This document shows positions 57,001-64,000 of a stretch of DNA of 64,000 nt, piece after piece. The DNA comes from Amyelois transitella (Eukaryota > Arthropoda > Insecta > Lepidoptera > Pyralidae). The number at the start of each line of letters is the position of its first letter. Within the stretch, counting starts at the first letter, position 1. A program made the position numbers and the translations under genes. The notes beneath the pieces were generated by a model that had not been told where the DNA came from, searched no databases, and saw only the letters and a program-made list of their open reading frames with translations. Location of the stretch: assembly GCF_032362555.1 (NCBI RefSeq), contig NC_083513.1, positions 1,612,001-1,676,000 on the forward strand. The letters are read 5' to 3'.

Positions 57001-60000
57001 TTATTCGCTCGAAGTGTTCCTACTATTGTTAGTTTATATGGTGCCTGTAGTAACTGTTGGGCCAAAGGGACTGAAGTAAACCAGTTATCCATGGTGACAT
57101 TGCGGTTGCTACCCCATAATTTTTCAGTCAAAGTCTTGACATAGTAAGATCCGAGTGAATCACCATTTGTTTCAGTTTTTCCAACATATGGCATAGCGTT
57201 TAGCATATAATTTGTTTTGGAATCACATAGCATCAATATTTTTAGACCATACTTGTTCGGTTTTGATGGAATATACATTCTAAATGGAGAACGACCTCTG
57301 AACCCCAACAGTTGCTCATCTATGGTGAGATAACTTCCAGCTTTGTAACTATCCCTGCATATCTGAATGAACGCTTCCCACCATTCTCTGATAGGCGCGA
57401 AACTATCTTGAGCTTTGCGTTCATTTCTAGTAGCTTTATCATCAAATCTCAAGCAGTTCAATAAAAAGTCAAATCTTTCACGCGACATCACTGATATGTA
57501 ACGAGTTCCACTAAAAGTAGGGTTAAAAAGTTCTAAGCTCGTGAGATGATTGTCTTTTTTTGCAGCTGATAACAAAAGCAATCCAAGCAAGGCAGTTAAT
57601 TCATCTTCACATGTAGAAGAAATAGTTGCAGTTTTCTCTTTATATTTTAAACTCCTCAACTCAATTTCTTTATTTGTATGTGTTAGTATTTTACGAATCA
57701 TATCAACAGTTATAAAATTAGTAAAGCAATCAACTGGTTCCGTAATATCCTTAGCGTTATTAGCTGATCCCTGAATTACATGCACGATATTTCTAGCTGG
57801 GGTTCTTGTATTTATAGATTCAAAAGGCATTGAAGACCATTTATGACCATTTTTACCTCTAAGATTACGAGCTGATGGAATAATTATACGTCGTGAATGT
57901 GTAGAATTACTAGAAGTACCTGGAGTTTCTTCAGTTTCAGAATCAGAAGAAAAAATGACGCCATTTCGGCGTTGCTGTTGCCGTATTGGTTGGACGTCGT
58001 AATCACTGTCGGAATCTGTAGGAACCATTTCATCTAATTCCACGTGATCCTCGACCTCGCTCAAATCCGCATCCGTTTGCTGACTAGTAAAATCATCATC
58101 TGAATCAGATAAACGATTCAAATACTCCTCAATTTGCCGATCTTCCATTCTAAAAAAAAGATTTTATGTAAAATACACTACAACTACTTTGAATAATCAC
58201 ATAAAATGTACCTATAACTAATAACTCATAGGTATATAAAAATATCATATACTTACATTTACTCTATATAGCCGAAACTCATCAAAAACAATTTTACAAA
58301 AATAATTTGCAGTCCCGTCAAAAGTAGCAGTATTCATAAGCATTCGTCTCTCAGACGTTCATAGGTTTATAACTTTTAAACAAAACGTCTATGCGAGACA
58401 ACGGCACTCGCGTTACTAATGGTCAAGCGACCTAGGAAGGTACTTGAGAGGTCAGCTTTCTATCTCTTTCACTCGAAACACTAGAAACGAATTCACGTTT
58501 CGCGCGGTCTGTTGGACGAATAGTTATGAATCTAGGGTTAATGCCAACGAATTCCACATTATGGTTGTTAGCTCATCGCCTAAAAGCAGAATCATTTTTG
58601 TTTAATTTTAATGCGCCGTGTGGTTCCCGGCAACAACAGAAAAAAGAATAGGACCACTCCATCTCTCTCTTATAGATGTCGTAAAAGGCGACTAAGGGGT
58701 AGGCTTACAAACTTGGGATTCTTCTTTTAAGGCGATGGGCTAGCAACCTGTCACTATTTGAATCTCAATTCTATCTTAAAGCCAAATAGCTGAACGTGGC
58801 CATTCAGTCTTTTCAAGAGTGTTGACCCTGTCTACCCCGCAAGGGATATAGATGTGACCATATGTATGTATGTCATGTAAAAACTCACGCCTTAGTCCTT
58901 ATAATGAACGTCAGCATCAGCACCAGACACATGAACGCGAGTAGAGCGGAGAGCGCGGCTAGCACGTAAACTATGGTGCGGTCGGCGGCCGCGGGCTCGG
59001 GGCTGATCTCCGTCACCAGGTCCTGCAGGTGCAGCTCCTCCCGCAGCAGCGCGGTGCGGATCGCTCGGAGGAGTAACGTGTCGCTGCGGAGGCTGGAAGG
59101 GTTTACATTAGATATTAAATTAACATACATAATAAAATAATTTTAAATAAATAATCTTTATTTTCTCCCATATAAAAAAAAAAGTTTCACATATAAGATA
59201 TTCACATATACATATCGGGAGACTGGTGCCTAAGCTGGGCTAAAAGCCTGTGTTTCAGGCCACCAGGTCTCCGCCCCAATTTAAGTTACACAAAAACACA
59301 CTAAACATTAGAGATTAGGTACCTACCTATATAAAAAAAAGAATGTGGACTTGTGTTTTAAAAATATAATTTAAAAAAAGAACCTATATTTTATTAATTT
59401 AATTTTGTTACTACATATAATTATTATTCGTTATTAATCATTTGTTAATACATATAAATAAATAAATATAAATGTATACGGGACAAATTACACAGATTGA
59501 GTTAGCCTCGATGTAAGTTCGAGACTTGTGTTACGAGATACTAACTCAACGGTACTGTATTTTATAATAACTACTTATACAGGGTGACATTTAAAACAAT
59601 TGCATCCTTTTAAACATAGACTATACCCATGCTTCTGAGCTGTTTGAGCCTATTTTTATTTAAATTAAACGTCATCATTTTCACATTTAAAAAACCCTTA
59701 AAAACTACGTCACACGCTTTATTAAAGACCAATACTACAAAAAGAAATTAAAACTAAACATGTAAATAAATGTCTGAACCATAAATTATTTTTCTAGTAT
59801 CAAGATCAAGTAAAGTACAGAGTTGTCGAGATCGCTCAGCTGAATGAATTGTGTCGTTGACCTCTGAATCATACGCGTCGCTTTTCCGCCGGCCGGTGAT
59901 ATGACGTATTTAGGATCGTGGATTTTGATACTTTTATTTTTTTTCGTACTTTCTGAAATATGAACCGATATTTTTCTTTTAAAGTTTTCAAATATCCTTT

Positions 60001-63000
60001 AGATGAGTACACTTAACAGTTAAATTTATGCAGTTCAATTAAAAGTCACCCTGTATACTTAACATCCAAGACCTAGGCCAATCAGAAAAAGTTCAGAGCC
60101 AACAGTCTTGAAAAGACTGAATGGCCACGTTCAGCTATCTGGCTTAATGATAGAATTGAGATTACAAATAGTGACAGCTTGCTAGCCCATCGCCTAAAAG
60201 AAACATCCCAAGTTTGTAAGCCTATCAGTCGCTTTTTACGGCATCCATGGGCAAGAGACGGAGTGGTCCTATTCAACGTGGAAAGACTTGAAGAACGGTC
60301 TTACAGTTCAATTTCCTCAGTGGACACCGGCACGTCATCTCTGATGAAGTGGGCGTGGACTAAGGTGAGGTCGTCGAGGGCGATGCCGTTGTTGTCGCTG
60401 GCTGGCACGATCTGATCGATGTTGCACGTCATCTGGAAACCGACGGTGAAGGTTTCTGCTATCTGGAATATAAAAAAAAAAAAACAATACAACGGAATTA
60501 GAAATCTCTGTTTGTGAAAGTGAAATATTTGACGGCCTCTGTGGTAGAGCGGTAGTGCGCTTGTCTGTGACACCGGAGGTCCCGGGTTCGAATCCCGGCC
60601 CTGGAATATTAAGAAAACACAATACAACGGAATTAGAAATCTCTGTTTGTGAAAGTGAAATATTTGACGGCCTCTGTGGTAGAGCGGTAGTGCGCTTGTC
60701 TGTGACACCGGAGGTCCCGGGTTCGAATCCCGGCCCTGGAACATTAAGAAAACACAATACAACGGAATTAGAAATCTCTGTTTGTGAAAGTGAAATATTT
60801 GACGGCCTCTGTGGCACAGCGGTGGTGCGCTTGTCTGTGACATCGGATGTCCCGGGTTCGAATCCCGGCCCTGGAATATTAAGAAAACACAATACAACGG
60901 AATTAGAAATCTCTGTTTGTGAAAGTGAAATATTTGACGGCCTCTGTGGCACAGCGGTAGTGCGCTTGTCTGTGACACCGGAGGTCCCGGGTTCGAATCC
61001 CGGCCAGGGTGTGATGAGAAACGAACTTTTTCTGATTGGCCTGTGTCTTGGATGTTTATCTATATAAGTAGTTATTATAAAATACAGTACCGTTGAGTTA
61101 GCATCTCGTAACACAAGTCTCGAACTTACTTCGAGGCTGACTCAATCGGTGTAATTTGTCCCGTATATATTTATATTTTAATATGTCAATTCCTCTTTGC
61201 GTTTCTCGCCTTTTGGTTCGGAAATCGAAGATCAGGGTATCAGAATTTGTTGACACATTATGTTATTCACTTACATGCTGTTTCGATTTTCGAGTTGAAA
61301 ATAATATAGAATAACCTTTACCTCATTTGTACTGTACTCAGACCTCTGTTATATGGAGGGGTTAACTAAGCAGAGACTTAACCCCTTTCCTTAACTAATA
61401 CATAAGTACATACATGCATACATATGGTCACGTCTATGTCCCTTGCGGGGTAGACAGAGCCAACAGTCTAACTAAATCTAAGTACCTAGGTACATACATA
61501 CATATGGTCACATCTATATCCCTTGCGGGGTAGACAGAGCCAACAGTCTTGTAAAGACTGAATGGCCACGTTCAGCTATTTGGCTTAATGATATAATTGA
61601 GATTGAAATAGTGACAGGTTGCTAGCCTATCGCCTAAAAAAGAATCCCAAGTTTGTAAGCCTATCCCTTAGTCGCTTTTTACGACATCCATGGGAAAGAG
61701 ATGGAGTGGTCTTATTATTTTTTGTATTGTGCCGGGAACCACACGGCACCCGTAAATAAATCTAAGTTTCTTAACTAATCTAAAGAAGTATATACCTATA
61801 AATAGCTATACTCACAAAGTCTCTATGGGTCTCCACCTCCTGTAACGTGTTCTCGAAGGTGAAGAAGACCCGATTGAGTGAAGAAATGAGGTACACCTTC
61901 ACCTCGGCCGAGGCGGTTGCACCAGCTGCGAAGAAGTTTTCAATTTACGTATGTCTTTCATTGTGTGTCGTTACCAATGCCATGATTTCTCATGTAGGTT
62001 TACTGTCTATCACTGTGTTTATTGATGAACTAATAAATAAGTTTGTCACTTGAAAAAAAAGGGAAATAAGTCGGAATAAATAAACTTTTGGTACTTGAAA
62101 CTAAGAAATCTGTATTATTGCACTGGATTTAACAATATTTGTACTTATTTATTATATTAAATAGGTATAAACATGCACTCGTGAACTATTGCGTCGTAAT
62201 ACAATTTTGAATTATTTTCATTAGGTTCCATTATGAAACAAAACATATTTAATTTCTCTAACTGGCCAGTGACATGTAAGGAGGTTTTGTATTAAATTTT
62301 ACAAACATTCTGAACACACTGTGATATGCTTCATAACTATTGGACTTTCAATAATTGTGCAGTAAGTAACATTAAGATAAATAAGAAATCCTAAATGAAT
62401 AGAATAAATAGGAAATCCTAAATGTCCTTGCAGAGTGAAGCGGATGCATTGTTGTGTCGCTTTTCACCTATGCGCGAGATTTACTCAAATGTCCAACACT
62501 TCAATCAATGACTTACATTTATCTCCATGCCTGTTATATTTTATACAGATCCTGGGGCAAATTTTAATGCATTTATAACAGCATGAATGTGGATGAAGCG
62601 AAGGAAGTGTGCAGAGATCGTGGAAAGAGGTAGTCTCTGCCTACCCCTCCGGGAAAGAGGCGTGATTTTATGTAAGTATGTATGTATAACAGCATAGAAA
62701 CAGAAAAAGAGAACCTCAACACTGACTCCTTCTTCCTTTTAGCTGTAACCTCGTTATAATCCTCACCGCTCTGGAGAGAAGACCGGGTTGCACATTCCTC
62801 TATTAGGTAAGCCAGGTTTATACATTTACATCAGTTTATACACGACTAGCGACCCGCCCCGGCTTCGCACGGGTGCAAAATTATAAATGTTATTATACAT
62901 ATCCTACTACTATTATAAAGGCGAAAGTTTGTATGGATGTTTGTTACTCTTTCACGCAAAAACTACTGAACCGATTACCATGAAATTTGGTATGTAGGTA

Positions 63001-63587
63001 GCTGAAGACCCAGAATAACACATAGGTACTTTTTATCCCAGAGTTCCCGCGGGATTGATAGGGTTTCCATGCGGACGAAGTCGCGGGCGGCCTCTAGTTA
63101 TACATAAAAACCTTCCTCTTGAATCACTCTACCTGTTACAAAAAACCGTTGCGTAATTTTAAAGATTTAAGCATACAGACAAACAGACTAAAATAGCGAC
63201 TTTGTTTTATACTATGCAGTGAAGCGACTTCCGTCTGACCTTAGCTACCTTTGCAGGGGAACCTAACCCAAAGGTAATCTCTGTGACTTACTTGACTTAA
63301 GGTCCTATGTCCCCTAGCTGGGGCAGAGGGCATCCACAGTGCGTCGCCATCCCGCTCGGTAAAGGCAATCTCTGTACCCAAAATAAATCCTCACCTGTAT
63401 CATTGGCGATGACGTCAAACTCGAACATGCCGTGCATGGAGTTGCTGGGCTGAATGTTGAGGGTCAGCACTCCTGTGGCGGGGTGCAGGATGAAGGCGGA
63501 GTCCCGAACGGCTTCCAATGAAGGGTCCACCATCATGGACGAGCGGTCTATGGAGTACACTATCGCGTCACCTTCCGAATGTCCCGC
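54033..63587 (-). CDS. Midgut cadherin-like Bt receptor (BtR/CAD), C-terminal seven exons; 5' part outside window
   Basis: Lepidopteran midgut cadherin (BtR175 family), the membrane protein through which Bt Cry1A toxins bind larval gut cells. Exons in window: 63395-63587, 61816-61925, 60305-60462, 58889-59092, 55261-55422, 54543-54648 and 54033-54125. They splice in frame into 341 residues ending in a stop. Order: last ectodomain repeat with GVLTLNIQPSNSMHGMFEFD and ANDTAGATASAEVKVYL; membrane-proximal domain (DDVPVSTEEIELLRSDTLLL); transmembrane segment (TIVYVLAALSALLAFMCLVL); cytoplasmic tail with KYGSVDSGLNRAG, GTNKHAVEGSNPIWNEAIRA, GDSDLIGVEDLEQF and FGFNTSPFSPEF. All known C-terminal blocks are present and uninterrupted. 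Introns hold a complete piggyBac-like element, a nested MITE, a 135-bp SINE array and many S-family repeats. The upstream cadherin repeats and signal peptide lie beyond 63587. Confidence 0.93.
54190..54385 (+). repeat. L repeat: LINE-like 3' tail
   Basis: CTGAATTATCTATTTCCTTT, GAGATCCCTTCATGGGATAA, GTCCGCCATTGCAAGTGATT and TTATGCAATAAAGATATTAC. Nearly identical to 4215-4425. It lies in the last cadherin intron. Confidence 0.7.
54990..55250 (+). repeat. S2 repeat, full length, cadherin intron
   Basis: CCATGTGGTTCCCGGCACCA, CCATGGATGTCGTAAAAGGC, CGATGGGCTAGCAACCTGTC and TCTACCCCGCGAGGGGTATA, with tail CATATGTATGTATC. It ends 10 bp before exon 55261-55422. Confidence 0.88.
55690..55962 (+). repeat. 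S6 variant b, cadherin intron
   Basis: TGAAGAATTTGTTTGTTTTT, AATCTCAGGAACTACTGGTT, CTTTTAGGAGCGAAGAATTA and TTCCACGCGGACGAAGTCGC, then GGGCACAGCTAAT. Confidence 0.75.
56173..58537 (-). mobile_element. Complete piggyBac-like element in cadherin intron
   Basis: Perfect 14-bp terminal inverted repeats: CCCTAGATTCATAA (56173-56186) and its complement TTATGAATCTAGGG (58524-58537). TTAA flanks both ends (56169-56172 and 58538-58541), the piggyBac target duplication. Length 2365 bp with one intact transposase ORF. Subterminal motif ATTCATAA(A/G)CATTC(A/G)TCTC occurs at 56207 and 58332 in the same orientation. It lies between the transmembrane and first cytoplasmic exons of the cadherin gene; transposase and host gene run in the same direction. 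Looks structurally complete and therefore fairly young. Confidence 0.93.
56346..58148 (-). CDS. piggyBac-like transposase, intact 600 residues
   Basis: Cut-and-paste transposase of the piggyBac family, single exon, full length (T. ni piggyBac is 594). An acidic N-terminus (MEDRQIEEYLNRLSDSDDDF) is followed by the DDE core. Catalytic aspartates are visible at D277 (LTIDEQLLGFRGR), D354 (VTMDNWFTS) and D454/D457 (GAVDTFDQMC), matching the spacing of T. ni D268/D346/D447/D450. YIPSKPNKYGLKILMLCDS is the family signature. The C-terminal cysteine-rich domain (C562, C565, C577, C580, C585, H588, C593, C596) binds the ends in piggyBac. No stop or frameshift. It could be active; that is not shown. 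Confidence 0.95.
   Translation of the reverse strand: MEDRQIEEYLNRLSDSDDDFTSQQTDADLSEVEDHVELDEMVPTDSDSDYDVQPIRQQQRRNGVIFSSDSETEETPGTSSNSTHSRRIIIPSARNLRGKNGHKWSSMPFESINTRTPARNIVHVIQGSANNAKDITEPVDCFTNFITVDMIRKILTHTNKEIELRSLKYKEKTATISSTCEDELTALLGLLLLSAAKKDNHLTSLELFNPTFSGTRYISVMSRERFDFLLNCLRFDDKATRNERKAQDSFAPIREWWEAFIQICRDSYKAGSYLTIDEQLLGFRGRSPFRMYIPSKPNKYGLKILMLCDSKTNYMLNAMPYVGKTETNGDSLGSYYVKTLTEKLWGSNRNVTMDNWFTSVPLAQQLLQAPYKLTIVGTLRANKREIPPELVQIKERPIGSSVFCYDRQCTLVSYKPKNNKNVFLLSTIHGNGTLAASGKPEMIEFYNSTKGAVDTFDQMCGSMSCSRKTQRWPLCYFYGILNMAIINSYVIYVHNNVKLGRKPTSRRCFVKDVSEKLTEPWLRKRREMPTLKRCLKRKIAEILGETPSIDTAGPSGTQKKVCGYCDYKKRRMTRFQCKQCKKYMCMDHRGLMCVECADEI
58610..58875 (+). repeat. S2 repeat, full length, cadherin intron
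   Basis: GCCGTGTGGTTCCCGGCAAC, GATGTCGTAAAAGGCGACTA, CGATGGGCTAGCAACCTGTC and TCTACCCCGCAAGGGATATA, with tail CATATGTATGTATG. It ends 13 bp before exon 58889-59092. Confidence 0.88.
59468..60095 (-). repeat. S1 SINE split by a MITE
   Basis: The 3' half is at 59468-59577 (GGACAAATTACACAGATTGA, CTAACTCAACGGTACTGTAT). The SINE resumes after the MITE at 60056 (ACATCCAAGACCTAGGCCAA) and is cut at about 60095 by an S2 copy. It records at least three successive insertions. Confidence 0.8.
59580..60053 (-). mobile_element. MITE copy 2 with CAGGGTGAC termini
   Basis: CAGGGTGACATTTAAAACAA at 59580 and the complement CAGGGTGACTTTTAATTGAA at 60053, with TA on both sides. Aligns in reverse with 2294-2751 over its whole length, except for an extra stretch holding ACGCGTCGCTTTTCCGCCGG (about 59873-59895). 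Inserted in an S1 SINE. Confidence 0.85.
60095..60275 (-). repeat. S2 repeat, partial
   Basis: AGAGCCAACAGTCTTGAAAA, GGCTTAATGATAGAATTGAG, GCTAGCCCATCGCCTAAAAG and CATCCATGGGCAAGAGACGG. It lacks both tail and head and ends about 30 bp before cadherin exon 60305-60462. Confidence 0.75.
60484..61020 (+). repeat. 135-bp tandem array of S1 SINE heads, 4 copies
   Basis: ACAATACAACGGAATTAGAA recurs at 60484, 60619, 60754 and 60889, a period of exactly 135 bp. Each unit holds a full tRNA-like S1 head (GACGGCCTCTGTGG...GGTTCGAATCCCGGCC) plus a 60-bp spacer. The last unit runs on into a complete S1 body. Copies differ at only a few sites (GTAGAGCGG versus GCACAGCGG). It starts 19 bp upstream of the splice acceptor of exon 60305-60462. 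Confidence 0.92.
60934..61175 (+). repeat. S1 SINE, full length (end of array)
   Basis: GACGGCCTCTGTGGCACAGC, box B, CGAACTTTTTCTGATTGGCC, GTACCGTTGAGTTAGCATCT and TGTAATTTGTCCCGTATATA. Probably the parent copy of the array. Confidence 0.85.
61410..61755 (-). repeat. S2 repeat plus duplicated tail
   Basis: A short S2 tail (61410-61470: ATACATATGGTCACGTCTAT to AGCCAACAGTCTAAC) precedes a full copy at 61495-61750 (CATATGGTCACATCTATATC, GGTTGCTAGCCTATCGCC, CCATGGGAAAGAGATGGAGT, GTGCCGGGAACCACACGGCA). Confidence 0.85.
62575..62692 (+). repeat. S3 LINE-like 3' end, short
   Basis: GCATGAATGTGGATGAAGCG, AAGGAAGTGTGCAGAGATCG and CTACCCCTCCGGGAAAGAGG, then GCGTGATTTTATGTAAGTAT. In the cadherin intron. 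Confidence 0.75.
62895..63105 (+). repeat. S6 repeat, near full length
   Basis: TACTACTATTATAAAGGCGA, TACTCTTTCACGCAAAAACT, GAAATTTGGTATGTAGGTAG and TGCGGACGAAGTCGCGGGCG, ending GCCTCTAGT. Confidence 0.85.
63396..63473 (-). other. Segment matching the cadherin toxin-binding region next to the membrane
   Basis: Codes GVLTLNIQPSNSMHGMFEFD then VIANDT. In Heliothis and Helicoverpa cadherins the corresponding GVL.LN.QP....HG.FEF segment is one of the mapped Cry1A-binding sites. The match is from memory of the family; binding in this species is inference. Confidence 0.65.
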
Positions 63588-63599
63588 CTGGGAATAATT

Positions 63600-63795
63600 A
63601 CAATAGAATACAATTGTTTTATTTTCAAAATTGGATACAAGGTATCACTTATTGACGACACATCATTTCTAATTATAGTATTTACTATACATATAAATCT
63701 AATTATATCTAGTTCCGCTTGCAAAGCGCATGTGTAGAAGAAGCGACGGAACAAACTACACTGCAGCATTTTCATCGAATGCCAATTTAAAAATA
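63600..63795 (-). repeat. S5 repeat copy
   Basis: TTTTCAAAATTGGATACAAG, GTATCACTTATTGACGACAC, AGAAGCGACGGAACAAACTA and CTGCAGCATTTTCATCG. It begins 10 bp upstream of the acceptor of exon 63395-63587. Confidence 0.8.
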
Positions 63796-64000
63796 TAGTT
63801 GAAGGTAAATCAGGTAATTTACACGAAGCCACTCTTATAATTGGGACCATGTCAACATGTCCACAATCCAGGAGTTAGTTTCTCAGGTAATTATACGAAA
63901 CGGTAATATTATAGCGGGCGAGATTTGTTATTTCTTTTTATTTCGCCCCACGTTGGGCGCCAATATAGCGGGGCGAGATTGAGAAGTAAAAGCCAACTAC

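Noticed and set aside
60335-61114. Long open frames on both strands (259, 225 and 170 codons)
   Set aside because: They are produced by the 135-bp tandem SINE array, whose period is a multiple of three. The peptides repeat PGPGFEPGTSDVTDKRTT-like strings, which are the translated tRNA head, and do not represent a gene.

Overview
The window is animal, almost certainly lepidopteran (moth or butterfly), nuclear DNA. It is AT-rich, and its genes have many short exons with GT-AG introns. It is packed with insect short interspersed repeats whose (TATG)n or AATAAA tails are typical of Lepidoptera. The right end carries the 3' part of the Bombyx BtR175-type midgut cadherin (the Cry1A receptor family), which is lepidopteran. 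The species cannot be named from this sequence.

Layout. 2.0-9.6 kb, minus: peter pan/PPAN (Brix ribosome-biogenesis factor, 10 exons). 10.8-12.8 kb, minus: intact six-exon HARBI1-like (PIF/Harbinger) transposase-type gene. 13-18.8 kb: no recognisable gene. 18.8-22.6 kb, minus: Elongin B (4 exons). 24.0-29.7 kb, plus: unnamed RING-like plus seven-zinc-finger gene. 30-35.4 kb: repeat-rich intergenic DNA. 35.4-36.6 kb, plus: small methyltransferase-like gene. 36.7-40.9 kb, minus: 1110-residue C2H2 zinc-finger protein. 41.8-42.1 kb, plus: TMEM258 (oligosaccharyltransferase subunit). 43.4-52.2 kb, minus: 12-exon cyclic-nucleotide-binding channel related to HCN/CNG, with an unusual pore. 54.0-63.6 kb, minus: last seven exons of the BtR-type cadherin, continuing beyond the window.

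Several neighbours are head-to-head (Elongin B/RING-ZnF; 1110-aa ZnF/TMEM258) or tail-to-tail (methyltransferase/1110-aa ZnF with abutting poly(A) signals; TMEM258/channel). The genes do not form one pathway. PPAN, Elongin B and TMEM258 are housekeeping genes; the channel and cadherin are membrane proteins.

Mobile DNA is the other main content. There is an apparently complete piggyBac-like element (600-aa transposase, 14-bp terminal repeats, TTAA duplications) inside a cadherin intron. A non-autonomous Harbinger element lies inside a channel intron. There are two copies of a MITE with CAGGGTGAC ends, one of them inside a SINE. I also define several unnamed repeat families: S1, a tRNA-derived SINE; S2, which starts GTGCCGTGTGG and ends in (TATG)n; S3, a LINE-like 3' end sharing the S2 tail; S4 to S7; and L, a LINE tail. 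A 135-bp four-copy tandem array of S1 heads abuts a cadherin splice acceptor. Exon coordinates below come from reading splice sites and reading frame by eye; every junction given keeps frame.
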